Assembly: GCA_026826555.1 (NCBI GenBank)
Contig: JAKSZT010053887.1
Coordinates: 61,714,720-61,778,719 of the forward strand
DNA: 64,000 nt
Direction: 5' to 3'
Source: Tolypeutes matacus
Lineage: Eukaryota > Chordata > Mammalia > Cingulata > Chlamyphoridae
In this document: one piece after another, positions 39,420 through 51,149 of the stretch
Numbering within the stretch: the first letter of the stretch is position 1
Layout of the letters: each line of letters opens with the position of its first letter
The notes under the pieces: generated by a model
Databases searched by the model: none
Told to the model about the DNA's origin: nothing
Seen by the model: only the letters and a program-made list of their open reading frames with translations
Translations under genes and position numbers: made by a program

Positions 39420-40176
39420 CCTATAGTTAGCACTATACCCATTAAATATGTCCCAGAGACTTAAATCTTCCAGCTGTTCATATGCCGAGTAAGCCTTGAA
39501 TCTCAAGAGAGTTGCAACCAATACCTACGCTCCAGTTCATCAGACTCACCCAGGACAACTAACAAAAGGATGATGATGGACAACGCTCAACCCAAGAAGT
39601 AGAGTATCTTCAACTGCAAGCAAGAGAGTTCCTTCCATCTGCCCCATGGGATCTAAGCCCCCTCTAAGTTGGAAGCAGAATTGGGCATCACCATCCCCAA
39701 ATCCTCAAGATAGAGGAATGAATAAACATAAGGGGGGATTGCAAGTATGGACTAAAGTATACTTGCTATTATTCTAGTAATGGAAGAGCTAGTAACACTG
39801 ATATAAAGACAGTGGTCACCAGAGATTCTGAGGGGAGGAAGAGGGAAGAATAGGTGTAACATGGGGCATTTCTGAGACATTGGAATCGTTCTGCATGATA
39901 TTACAATGATGGATACCAGCCATTATACATTTTGTCAAAACCTATAAAATTGTGTGGTGCAAAGTGTAAAACATAATGTAAACTATAGACCATGGTTAGT
40001 AGCAATGTTTCAATATGTGTTCATCAATTTTAACAAATGTGCCACACTAATGACAGATGTTAAGGGGGGGAAGTGTGGGAGGGAGAGAGGATGGAGTATA
40101 TGGGAATCCCCTATATTTTTGATGTAACATTTATGTAATCCAAAGCTCCTTTAAAAATAAAAATTATTTCAAAAAA
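39420..40176 (+). repeat. L1 3' UTR
   Basis: L1MA-type 3' untranslated sequence that also occurs at 60325-60709. Shared blocks are AGACAGTGGTCACCAGAG, CATAATGTAAACTATAGACC and 'AACAAATGTGCCACACTAATGACAGATGTT', then GGAATCCCCTATATTTTTGA and an A-rich end. It is 5' truncated. Confidence 0.75.
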
Positions 40177-40186
40177 AACCTAGCCA

Positions 40187-40286
40187 GGGGAGCGGGTGTA
40201 GCTACGTGGTTGAGGGCCTGGCTCCCATGTACAAGGTCCCAGCTATAATCCCTGGTATCTCCTAAAAAAAAAAAAAAAAAAAAAAT
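40187..40286 (+). repeat. DAS-type SINE inserted in the L1 tail
   Basis: It begins GGGGAGCGGGTGTAGCTACG and ends TATCTCCT followed by a 22-nt A-run. The flanks share CCTAGCCA (40179-40186 and 40288-40295), a target duplication. Box B is degraded (AGCTATAATCC). Confidence 0.85.
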
Positions 40287-40360
40287 CCCTAGCCAAACTG
40301 ACATATGAAATTAATCACAGGAGGGACTAGTAGATGAGGCTGGAGGAGTAAGATGATCAC

Positions 40361-40889
40361 TGTTAGGGAAATCACAGATGGCTGTTAACTAGCTATGACA
40401 CAGACCTCACCTACCCATACATCCACAAATACAGGCTAAGTGGCGGTTCTCCAGCCTTCTGCTAACCGCCCCCCCAGCCCCCCTTTCTATTGTATGCCAT
40501 TCCACAACCCGGGGGAAATGTTAATTCCATAAGCCCCAGTTGCTTATCAGAACAGGAATTCTCAATGGCAGGGACCATCCTCCCAAGGTGAATAAAAACC
40601 ACTCTCACACAGTATAGATTGATTTATCTTCTCTGCCCAAAGTGGAGCATGAGAAGGGGCCAATTATAGACCCTTAATCGGAGCAATTTTTGACCACTCT
40701 GGGAGAATGACCATGATGGGATGTCTCCCCCTTCTCTTTTGGACTCTTTGTGTTGTGTGACAGATTATTTGCCCTTTATGGACTCTTTATACTGTGCAAG
40801 TAATAAAGGGATCATTTGCTGAAATTTTCTGTTGTGCCTGAACCTGTGTTTCCACAATGCACTATTTAGCAACTCACTCCAGCATTACA
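40361..40889 (+). mobile_element. Candidate solo LTR, class not resolved
   Basis: It starts TGTTAGGGAAATCACAGATG. A less AT-rich body with a C-run near 40467-40483 is followed by AATAAA at 40802-40807. A U5-like end follows, GTTGTGCCTGAACCTGTG, and it closes at CATTACA. The layout resembles class I retroviral LTRs with U3, R and U5. No target duplication is clear and no internal region follows. Confidence 0.5.
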
Positions 40890-41310
40890 AATCCCTAAGT
40901 TTGGCAGAGTTTGAATTAGTCCTGCTGGTGATCATGGGGAATCACGAAGTGTTCAGCAGGGCCAGAATGTGATTTTAGAAAATACACTAGAAGAGAGAAC
41001 TGCAGGGGTCAAGACTAGAAGCCCAGAGAGCAGTGGATTCAGTTTTTCTCAGACTTTTGTAGTTGCTACCTTAGTAAAAATTGTGATCCAGTAAGTACCT
41101 ATAATCAATATATCTGTTCCTAGTAATTTAATGTGTACATATATAAGTATAAATGGCACCAAAGTTTCAATAAATAGCACTTGACTTACCTCGCTCATGC
41201 ACTGCACTCTGATATTTTTTATTTTGCCCTATTTTATTCTATTCATTTCTGTTTTTTTTAAGTGCTGATCATGATCCACCTCAATCATTGCATAATCACT
41301 AAGGGATTGG

Positions 41311-41755
41311 TCTTAGTTTGCCAGGCCGCTCTGAAAAATACTGGATGATGAGTTGGCTTGAACAACAGAAATTTATTGTCTCACAGTTTCAGAGACTAGG
41401 AGATTTCAAAATCTAGATATCAGCAAGGCTTGATTTCTTTCCAAAGACTGTGGCATTCTGATGTTGGCTGCCAGTAATCATTGGGGTTTTTGGCTTTCCT
41501 ATCACATGGTGATTCCTCTCCTTTCTGATTGGGCTTCCTGCTGACTTTCAGCCTCTGGCTCCTCCCTCCCTGTGCCTTTCTCTCTATAAAGCTTCCAGTA
41601 TTCCTGATTAAGGCCCACTCTCATTCAGTTGGGCCATGCCTTAAGTAAAAATAGCATTTTCAAGAGATCCTATTTACAATGGGTTCACAGCTGCAGGAAA
41701 GTGAATTAAGATTAAGAACATACCTAAACTGGGGTACACAGTTCAATCTAACACA
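41311..41755 (-). mobile_element. MLT1-type LTR
   Basis: Reverse MaLR LTR: TTAGTTTGCCAGGC at the start, 'GGCTTGAACAACAGAAATTTATTGTCTCACAGTTTCAGAGAC', 'GATTAAGGCCCACTCTCATTCAG' and TTCAATCTAACACA at the end. A sister copy lies at 47903-48528. Confidence 0.75.
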
Positions 41756-41849
41756 GAATCTCATCCCGCAGATTGAGGAACGCTGAGTTGGGGGTACTAC
41801 AATATTCGTGGGAGAAATGGTGAAATTTTTTTAAGAAGTAAACATGTCC

Positions 41850-42460
41850 TAAGAACAGTCTGGGAAAATGGAGAGGAAGGATTGACAGACTCAAGTGATA
41901 TTTAAGAAGCAGTGTCAATAGGAGTTGGTGAAGGATTAGATATGAAAAAGAATAGAGTATTCCAAATCCTGATCCAGAACTTTTGTTTGTTGTAGGGTAT
42001 ATGGTAGTACTATTTGCAGAAGTAAGGACTACAATAGCAGAAATGTGTGGTGGGTGGAGGGTGAAGAATTAGTTCAGTTTTTGCCATTTTGAGTCCTATG
42101 AGACATTCAGGTGTATTACCCAATGGGTACTTGGAAAGAATTGCCTGGGTAACAGAAAATGGGCCTAGGCTGGGATTCATTCATGTGGCTTATAGATTAT
42201 ATATTTGTAAGTAAACAGTCTATAAATGATTGTAGAATGAGAAAAAAATAAGCCTAAGGAAAATTTCTGGAAAATATCACCCTTTAGTTGACTAATGGTT
42301 GACTAGGCACTCATGAAAGACAGGTAAGAAAGGGTAGGGAAGAAAGAGAACTAGGAGACAGTAGTAAACGGATGCTGAAAGAGGAGAGTTTTGAAGAAGG
42401 ATTGGTCAACAGTGTCAAATGGAAAGAAGCAGAAAAGAATCATTGATGACTTTAAAGGAA
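41850..42460 (+). repeat. Ancient interspersed repeat, family not assigned
   Basis: Same unnamed old family as 51150-51960. Recognisable blocks are GGATTGACAGACTCAAG, GAAGGATTAGATATGAAAAA and 'AGGATTGGTCAACAGTGTCAAATGG'. It is diverged. Confidence 0.4.
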
Positions 42461-42555
42461 TTTGCAGGGGAATGGTAAGCCAGAGTCCAGTAGCTTGAGG
42501 CAGGCACCCTTTATATTTGCAGGGCCTGGGCAAGAGGGCCAATGAAGACAAATAT

Positions 42556-43740
42556 ATCTTTCTGTTTCCATTTTCTGTGACTTGATATTAAGGAAAATCT
42601 CAAAAATAATCTTGTAATTATCCATTAAACATTCACCAAACCTCCTTTGAATGGTATCCTAAAATATCATTTTCTAATACCTAAAAGCACTGCACCAATC
42701 TAACAAACTGTTAAATAAAATATTTTCTAGCCTTTCTACTTAGTAAGTGTACCTTTATAACCACCCGCAAGGCTGAGCTTGTATTTAAAACTCTTGAGTT
42801 CCTTAGAGGTCTGCTCTGGAACGTGGTAAGCTTGGGGAGGGTCAACCCCAGCCTTCCCCTCTCCCATCCCTCACAGGAGCCCACTCTCTTCTCCCCACCT
42901 GGAGTCCCCATTCTGTGAGGAGCTCTGCCAGCATTCATGTGTTCCCATACCTGCCCCCATCCTGCTTATCCAAACTCTATCCATACCTCGTTCTCTGCCC
43001 CCCATCCAACCTAGGGCCACACTTTGAACCTTGCGGTTGGCCTATTGGTAGGGTGGTCTGCACTCTTGTGGGCTGACTGAGAAGCCTCCACATCATTCCT
43101 CCCCCCAAAAAAAGAAAATGATGAGAAAAGCATGTCTACACACTTGGGGGAAGAAATCATCCTTAGGAGGAGAAATTTTAAAGTTGGCAAGAGTGGGAGT
43201 GACTGATTGAGCCAATCCCTGTAGGAGATAACAGCAGGTAGGACCACATGGGGGAGGGACCAGAAGAGGGCTTCCATCTCCATAAGGAGGGAGAGAAAGA
43301 TTAATCTGAAGGTGGAGCATGACTTTTACAGTGCTCATATTTGAAGTTTCTATTTCCATTTTCTCTTTAAAATAGCAAACCGTCTGTTAAGAGAAAGTAG
43401 TTAGGGTTGCCAGGAGAGGTAGTGCCCGTGCAGAGACTTGCATTTCTTGGGAAAACCTCCACTGCAGTGGCAGAGAGAGCTGCTCAAGGATGAGTAAAGA
43501 CCATCAAGTGGCCCTTGGGACCAAGCTTAGTTTGGAGTAAAAAAAAAAAAAAAATCATGGTTGCTAAAAACTGCACAGCTGAGGGATTTTTCTTGGCTGC
43601 AAAGGAACAGGAGACATAATGTTCACTACAAGGTAAATGCAGGAGACCATTCAAAGGAGGTTTGGTGAACATTTAACGGGCAATTACACGATTATTTTTG
43701 AGATTTTTTTCTTAATATCAAGTCACAGAAAACTGAAACA
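42556..43740. repeat. Block bounded by about 100-bp inverted repeats
   Basis: The left arm, about 42556-42661, and the right arm, about 43637-43740, are reverse complements over roughly 100 bp with few mismatches. A shared block is TTTTCTGTGACTTGATATTA. Others are TCTCAAAAATAATC and TTCACCAAACCTCCTTTGAA. The roughly 1 kb between them is less AT-rich, includes the C-rich stretch 42840-42960 and has no convincing gene. It could be a non-autonomous DNA transposon with long TIRs, or two opposed copies of one repeat. Confidence 0.75.
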
Positions 43741-44141
43741 TAAAAGATCTCTTTTCTCTCCCCCAAACAAAACTGCTTCTTGTAAAGGACTCCAAGGATG
43801 CATGCCTCATTTCCGAAGTCCAGGGTAAAGAAGATATCTTGACCTCCCTTAGGAATTATTTCATACCCTAACAGTTATTGTAGCCAGGAAGCTTATTTTT
43901 TCCATCCTGATATTTAGTTCAAATTATATTCTTCTTATTTCAACCCATTATTGTTAGTCAGTTCCTCATGGTTAATTTAGGAATCTCTATCCCTTCCTGT
44001 TATTTACACCTTTCAAATATTATGTCAGCTTTTCACCTGACATGGCAATAACTGTTTAAAAATATACATTTTTGGTTTATATATAGGATGATGGTTTTAC
44101 ATCCTATAAACACACTTATACATGGATGCCTAGGGACCCGA

Positions 44142-44185
44142 GAAAATACACTTTTGTGTAAGTGAAAATACACTTTTGTGTAGGC
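44142..44185. repeat. 22-bp tandem duplication of a small hairpin
   Basis: Two adjacent copies of GAAAATACACTTTTGTGTA. Each contains TACAC-TTTT-GTGTA, a 5-bp stem with a 4-nt loop. Confidence 0.85.
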
Positions 44186-44269
44186 ACTATATACCTGATG
44201 TATGTAATTACAATCTTCATGATCATTCATTTTCAATTTGCCAACTTGCACATGTGGAAATGTTCAATT

Positions 44270-45269
44270 TGTAATGTGATTATAACACAAAAACAAAGCA
44301 TGTTTGATACCTGTGGCTTGATCGTTTCATGGTAAGTGCATAAAATTTGAAAAACCGTGTTACATTTCATATTTCTGGCCAAGTGAAACTCTGAAAGTAG
44401 CTCTGTAATTCTTGGGGAATCTCTTTAAGCAGACTTGTGTCAAGGCCAATTAGAATCTAAACAGCCTTTTTCTAATTGGGGTGAGCTATGTAGTTGAATA
44501 ATTCTGTCATTAAGCAAACCCCTTATAAAGGTTTCAACTCAAAGGCAAACCTCAGCCTCGGGGCTGAATAAACACAGGAGGGTAGGAGTACAGCATTCCA
44601 CGATTGGCACCTTTACCCCACAAGCCCCTGGGAAGGGAGATTTGGATTTCTCTCTATGCTATTGCCATATACTTCTCCCTCCAACCCCCTATCATTTTTC
44701 ATACCTGCAAAACTGTAACAGAATTAAGGGGGTGAATGTAATGTTTCAATTAATTTTCACCGTGTCAAGAAGCCATATTGTTTTTAATTCTTTGGGATAA
44801 AAGAATAGTGGAATCCGTGGAAATACACTACACAGTGAACCTTATGTTAAAACATGGACTTTAAAAAAAGAACAGTGGAGAATTCTACAGAAATGCTTAA
44901 AAGATTGGGTAAATCTATGTCTGCTGTGGCATTTGTGGCTTACCACAATTTGAGCACATCTTTCTTTTTCAGACTTATCTTCCCCTACCTTTCCTCATGC
45001 CCCCAAGTTCCACCCACAATTCAATACTTAACACTTCACAGAATACTTCATGCAAGTCATCTACCGATATCTTTGTTCACGCTGTTCATAAAACTTCTCA
45101 GGCTTTAGAAGCTAACATACCTGGATCAAATCCTGATTCCACTAGTTACTGATGGTGAGATATTGAGTAAGTTATTTAACTTCTCTAAGTCTGAGTTACC
45201 TCAACTGTAAATGAATTTACTTTAGTATTAACCTCATAGTTTTATTTTTTTTGGGGGAGGGTGGGGATT
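44270..45269. other. Intergenic, nothing recognised
   Basis: No gene is supported. The end (45090-45230) has MIR-like words ('AGCTAACATACCTGGATCAAATCCTGATTCCACTAGTTACTG', 'TTATTTAACTTCTCTAAGTCTGAGTTACCTCA'), which indicate a forward MIR. Confidence 0.55.
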
Positions 45270-45748
45270 AAAGCATACTAAGGTCGAGTAATAATATCAA
45301 TACCTATCCCTGTGGTTGGGATTCCTGAGGAACTGGTTTTGAAGTGGAAAGTTGTATGTAGGAACTTTACTGAGGATTGCTCTTGAAATTGACACCTGTG
45401 GGAGTGAAGTAAGTAAGACTGGGGAGAAAGAAAAGTTGAACTGCGATGCAGTTGCAACGAAGCTCTGAACCAATCTTGTGGACACTCTGGAACTAGGATG
45501 GCCTTTAGAGTTGTATCAAACTGTGGCAATTGGGATTGGTCCTTTATATTTCAAAGTCAAGAAGTCACTGGATGAAGGTTAGTCCTGGGAAGGAAGCATA
45601 GTTTCGGGTAAGGTGGCTCCTTTCATCTGAGGATAATTTCCAGTGGCTGGAAGGCCGAGTGGTTAGTATTCAAATGGGAGAATATGCACAATGTGCCTCA
45701 GCATCCAATAGAGGCCACTTTTTGTATTGCTTGGATCCACTTCCTGCT

Positions 45749-45797
45749 GCTAATGACAGCTTGGCTGATGTCAACTGACAAGGTCATTCTTTCTATT

Positions 45798-45829
<32 letters not shown>

Positions 45830-45868
45830 GTTGTTGTTGTTTAGGGCTTCTCCTGTGGCAGATGCTGA
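45749..45868 (+). repeat. Direct repeat with (TG)n core, copy 1
   Basis: It starts ATGACAGCTTGGCTGATGTC, continues through (GT)n of about 13 units, and ends GGTTGTTGTTGTTTAGGGCT then TCTCCTGTGGCAGATGCTGA. It is nearly identical to 47067-47173 apart from repeat number. Confidence 0.9.
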
Positions 45869-47066
45869 AACTAATTCTTGTTTCTGATGGACATGTTTTC
45901 CTGGGGAAACTTAAAAGAAGAAAGTTAGTGGAACGAACTATAGCTACCACTGCTGTAGTTGGTCTTGAGGCTGGTGCTGATACTCATCTCCTACCCTATT
46001 ACCCTTTTAAAATGCCCTTGTTTAGCACATATGCTGACCTAAGTGACTTATCTTGTAAGTGACCCATACACTCATCTCTTAGAGGTCTCATCCCTTGGCC
46101 ACCAAGTCTTTCTGAATACATTGGCTGCTGTACTTCTCCATTTATCATCAAAATGAATAAGGGAGTATCAAGAGACACCCAGGTAGATCACTGCATGGGC
46201 CTATGTGGGTATATGCATGTTCTTCCCTGCCCACATTATGTTACAGCAACTCTGCCTCCTCCTGGTAATTCCTCCTAATAATTAGGATGAATTTTCCCTA
46301 GAAAATAGAATAGTGACTTCTTTCCTTCCTGCTGGGCTTTTAACACGTAAGCCAAAAGTGACCAGATCATAATTGCAGCTTAAAGTTTAATTGAACTCTT
46401 GCCATGTTCCCTAGTGAAAGCACTTCCCATCTAGAAATCAGAACCTCTAAACCTGCAAACAAGAGTTGCAGATATGGAAAGTACAAATTTGCCATGTCAC
46501 TGGAAGTGCTGGTAGGGATTGCTCCTATTTCCACTCCTTGGGTCTTGGACAGAGCACCATATATTTACATTGATTTACGTTATTGACTATATTAAGGAAG
46601 ATGGAGCTGCATCTTCATAACAACTGCACTCTTCAGTTGTTCTGTCTGGTCAGCTGGATGGTGTAATATGTGATTCAACTGAAGGATCCCATGGTCATGT
46701 GCCCACTGTCACATTTGCTCTAGAGTGCCCCTTGGTCCAATATGATGTTGTATGGGATCTCATGTCAGTGATCAAACTCTGTACACCCTTGGATAATGGT
46801 GCTTGTTGATACCCTGAGAGCAAAAAAGGCAGTCCTACATAAAATATACATTGATTCTAGTCAAGATGAATTATTGCCATTTTCCCTAATATTTGGTGCC
46901 ATATAGAGGATTCAGTGTTGGCCTCTATTGCTGGCAGGTTGGACATTTGGTAGTGGCAGTAGCTAGATCAGTTTAAGTGAGGGGAGCATGTGCTTTTTGC
47001 CCCATGTAGAAACTCCATTCCTCCCATCTATTCTGTTCATGCATCTATTGTGCAAGAACTGGAGCT

Positions 47067-47173
47067 GCTGATGACAGCTTGGCTGATGTCAACTGACAAG
47101 GTAATTCTTTCTATTTGTGTGTGTGTGTGTGTGTGGTTGTTGTTGTTTAGGGCTTCTCCTGTGGCAGATGCTG
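47067..47173 (+). repeat. Direct repeat with (TG)n core, copy 2
   Basis: Partner of 45749-45868, 1.3 kb away, with a shorter (TG)n (about 9 units). Sequences outside the repeat do not match. Confidence 0.9.
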
Positions 47174-47902
47174 ACTACTCCCATCAATCCACCCACATGC
47201 CTTTCTCCTAGATCTCTTTGTCCTTGACCTTCCAATATTTCTCCCTCAGGTCCCAGAATAGACAAACAAATCATTTATGAGGCTGCATGCATTTTAACCT
47301 GAACTCCTAATTTTCTCCCCAAAGTGACCAAGATGATCAGGTTCACTGCTCTAAGCTCTTCCCCTTGGAAAAATTTCCCACCAATGTTCTTTTTCCATGC
47401 TACCCCAGAATGGAGCTGCAGTGTAGTTGCAGTCCATTTGGGGCTTTCATACACCTAAGCCAATCCATCGGTGAATCTAATCTAGCACTTTAACTTCTTC
47501 CTCATATAGCACCTCCCTCTTATCATGTAGCTATTGGTGTGAGCTGATAAAGAGATGCTGATACAACAGTGTTGGATGCCATGGTCTGGGCCATCTGATT
47601 ATGCAGTTTTCTTGTGTTCTGAATCTGATCATGAACAATCTTGGCTGTATCATTCCATTTCATATTAGACTACTGGTGGGCCCAGCCACACTTATGACTT
47701 GGTAAATCTGGCAGAGCCCAGTTTGTGATGGGCGATTCTGGCTGCATGGTCATTTGATAGTCCATAGTCAGATGCTTTGTTTATACTATAGTTTAGTAGC
47801 AAGCCAGAAGCTGGTAAATGAGAAGTGTATAATTCTCCTGAACCCCAAGAATCCATGTTTTGATATTCCATTTGGGGATTGCCATAAACTCCATCTGGCA
47901 TC

Positions 47903-48528
47903 TCTCTTAGCTTGCCAGGGCTGCTAAAACAAATACCAAAGAATGGGCTAGCTTAAATAACAGGGATTTATTGTCTCAGTTTTGGAGGTTAAAAGTCTAA
48001 AATCAAGGTATTGGCAGACCATGTTTTCTCCCAAGTCTGTAGCATTCTCGAGGTGACTTGCTGACAATCTTTGGCATTCCTTGGCTTATAGATGCATCCC
48101 TCTATCTGTCCCATGATGATCTGCCTCTTTCTGCCTCCTCCTCTGGTTTCCTTCTCCTCTTGCTCAGTCATCTTATCAGGACTCCAGTCATAATGGATTA
48201 AGACTCACCTTCATTCAGTTTGGCCTCATCTTAACTGAGAACATATTTAAAGACTCTATTTACAGGGAGCAGATGTGGCTCAAGCAATTGAACACCAGCC
48301 TCCCACATGGGAGGTCCCGGGTTCAGTTCTCAATGCCTTCTAAAGAAGACAAGCAGACAGATGAGGAAGCCATTTTGGTGGGCGGGGGCGGGGAGGGGGG
48401 GGTAAAAATAAATAACAAACAACAACAAAAAATAAAAAGATCCTATTTACAAATGTGCCCATACCCACAGGACTGGGGATTAGGACTTGCATGTGTCTTT
48501 TGTGAAGGGTATGATTCAATCACTAACA
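47903..48528 (-). mobile_element. MLT1-type solo LTR with 5-bp target duplication
   Basis: Reverse MaLR LTR. It begins TCTTAGCTTGCCAGGGCTGC and ends TTCAATCACTAACA. The 5-bp GCATC occurs on both sides (47898-47902 and 48529-48533), as expected for ERVL-MaLR integration. It sits within ERV-L-like sequence and contains a DAS SINE at 48265-48437. Confidence 0.85.
48265..48437 (+). repeat. DAS-type SINE within the MLT1 LTR
   Basis: It starts GGGAGCAGATGTGGCTCAAG, with box B GGTTCAGTTCT, then a longer tail with a G-rich run (48377-48402) and an A-rich end. The flanks AGACTCTATTTACA (48251-48264) and AGATCCTATTTACA (48438-48451) are the target duplication. Confidence 0.9.
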
Positions 48529-49399
48529 GCATCTCTGCCCACCACAGATACCTCTCATGCTCTAAAGGTCTCTTGGAGTATGTGGCCCAACAGCAGACTC
48601 TCTTGTCCCATAACTTATACCTTCTACAGAGCCTGCTCTGGGCTTTATTCAAAGTTATCAAAATTTGTGTGTGCCAGAGTGTGGATCAGAGAAATATACC
48701 CACATGTGGAATATGCTGCCTTCATTACTCAAAGAAGCCTATTAGGCACTGTGTTTCCTTCATAGTGGTGGGAGGTGTGAAATGCAATAATCTGCTTTTT
48801 ATGTTGGATGGAAAATTCTAACATGTTCCAGAACTGTACCCCCCAAAACTTCACTGATATGGCCGATACTGAATCTTCACTGGCTTTAACTCCAAACCTC
48901 ATGAATCTTACCAAGACTTCCAACTTATTGATCATCCTGACCAACAGGATGGTCATTTGAATATCCTGACCAATTAACAGGACATCATTGATAGTGGACC
49001 AATGTGATGTTCTTCAGAATATTCACATTTCAGGTCCTTTGAAATAGGCTATAACAGAGGGTGAGAGACAAGCTCTGAGGACAAAATGGCATATATATAC
49101 TGTTATTGTCCCTAGTGAATGTGAACTTCCCTGATCTTCCTTTCTGAGAATGATAGATAAGGATGCATTTATCAGATGAATGGCCATATACAATGTATGG
49201 GAGGCATTTTTAATCTGCTCTAGTAAAGATAATTTATCTGGAACAGCAGCTAATGTTGGGGCTACTACTTGGTTGAGTTTTTAATTGTCCAATTGTCCTG
49301 AATTGAGGCAAGGGGACTGGACTTTCATAACAGCACACCAACTAGTGATTGCATATGTATGTATATGTATATATGTGCATCTATATCAGAATATCCAGA

Positions 49400-49830
49400 A
49401 TGTGGCTATTATCACCATCTCCTATTACTCTGCTCCAAGTCACTGCACTTTCTTATAATGGCTTACAGATTCCTCATGATCTGAACCCTGGCTACCTTTC
49501 TTCCCTCCTCTATGACCAGACTTCTCCTGGATCACTCCTCTCTGGCAGAAATGTCATTATAACACACAAGACATATGTGTCCACCTCATCTTAAATAGCA
49601 CTCCCAGCACTCTCTATTGCCTTTCACTACTTTATTTTCCTTCATAACACTTACCACCATCTGACAACATATTAGACATGGATTTATTTATTTTCTATAT
49701 GCTTATCTTCCACAGTACATTGTGTTTTATATAAGGGCAGGGTTTGTTGTAGTCTATCCTCCATCTCCAGTGCCAAGAACTGTACCTGATGTGCAGTGAG
49801 AACCCAATAAATATTTGTGAAATGAGTGAA
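49400..49830 (+). repeat. L2 LINE 3' end
   Basis: Forward L2. It includes TTCTTATAATGGCTTACAGA, 'CCTCATGATCTGAACCCTGGCTACC', and the terminus 'CAGTGCCAAGAACTGTACCTGATGTGCAGTGAGAACCCAATAAATATTTGTGAAATGAGTG'. Confidence 0.85.
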
Positions 49831-50714
49831 TTATTGACAACTTCTTAGAGTTTTCATAATTTGCAGTTGGTGACCTTTGTTAGCTATACTTGTGGGTTCT
49901 GATTAAACCAATGCAAAAACCCTCAGCCCTCTTTTATATTCAGAATTTTCTTCTCTGAGTTAAATTTGGCTTGGATTTTAAGACAAAAGGCAGCATTCTG
50001 TTTTATAAGTGGCCCTATTTCCTTTTGCATTGACATCCATTTTGAAGCACCTATTGTACTGTGAACTTTGCTCTTGCAGAGTCTATTGTCTGGCTTTGCA
50101 CCAACATATTCCCTTGGAATTAAAACAAAAGAGATTAAAAGGAACATTGTATCACCCTATTTTCCATAGTTTCTTTTCAACTCTTGGCATATAGATTCTC
50201 ACATATTCCCATAGTCAATCTAATCTAGAGTTTTTTAGGAACCTTGGTCCCTCTGTGGTCTTCTGTCATTGCTTCTCCTTAGAAATGTTGGATGTTAGAT
50301 AGAGGAAGTGAAGAGTGCTATGGTCAGCTAAAATTAGTTTATTCCTTGTAAACCTTGTAGGCAGCATTATTTTGTGTGTGATACATGAAAATCAGCCTTA
50401 CTATTGCTTTGAAATGCTAGGTTATCCAGGTTCAAATAATATGTACCTATTTAAACATAAACCTCTGTAATGGCAAATTCATAAGGAGGTTACATTTACT
50501 TGTACTCCAGCATTTATCCAAAGTCTCTTCCTTGTTTTACTATCCAACATCTAGGAGATTTAATGGGAGATTCACTGACAGGCGAGAAACACTACCATTT
50601 TGTAGATCAAATTCTGAAATACTTAAAAGTTCTACAAAATTTTCCCAAGTCTAAGTGAATATTTCAGTGTTTTCATTTTTTCCCTATTTTTGTACATTAA
50701 CCATGATCATTACT

Positions 50715-50845
50715 AGACTGTAAACACTACTGAAATGTAAACTCCATGAGAGCAGAGATATTTTTCCATTTTGTTCACCCTATTTCTAAAATACCTAGAA
50801 AAGTTCTTAGACATATTAGGCACTTAACATATGTTTGTTGACAGA
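50715..50845 (+). repeat. L2 LINE 3' end fragment
   Basis: It contains 'TGTAAACTCCATGAGAGCAGAGATATTTTTCC', then 'CCTAGAAAAGTTCTTAGACATATTAGGCACTTAACATATGTTTGTTGA'. Confidence 0.75.
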
Positions 50846-51149
50846 CTTATGATGTGTTATTTTCCTGTTTGTATGAACTTGACATCTCTTTATACCAATA
50901 TTTAGATATACAAAACACAAGCCACATACAATTTTATTTTTTCATTTAATGGAGAAATAATCTAAAAAATTTCTAAATATATTCCTGATTTTCGAGCTTT
51001 TCACAGTGTCTTGCTTTCCCTAATCGTGGTTTGAGTTTTCATGAAGTGTAAAGTTTTTGTTATCTCTAAAAATGTAAGAAACTTAGATTTTCACATCTTC
51101 AGAGTGCCTGGTACTTGATCTAGGCTTACCATTAATCCATTCTTTTCCT

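Larger units (their letters stand above)
45270..49345 (-). mobile_element. ERV-L-like internal sequence, minus strand, broken
   Basis: Reading the minus strand from about 49345 to about 45270, the words correspond to ERV-L class pol. An RT/RNase H-side part lies around 48530-49345 and 47640-47900. An integrase-side part lies around 46700-47060, where GGTGCCATATAGAGGATTCA and 'GCAGGTTGGACATTTGGTAGTGGCAGTAGC' occur on +. The lower-coordinate end (45270-45600) is less certain. No long frame survives. It is interrupted by an LTR (47903-48528). It is distinct from, and opposite to, the provirus at 32582. Confidence 0.55.

Noticed and set aside
44142..44185. CRISPR-like repeat
   Set aside because: Only two adjacent copies, no spacers, and a mammalian context.
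48273..48821. 182-codon forward frame
   Set aside because: It runs through a SINE, a G-rich tail and an antisense LTR. Chance frame.
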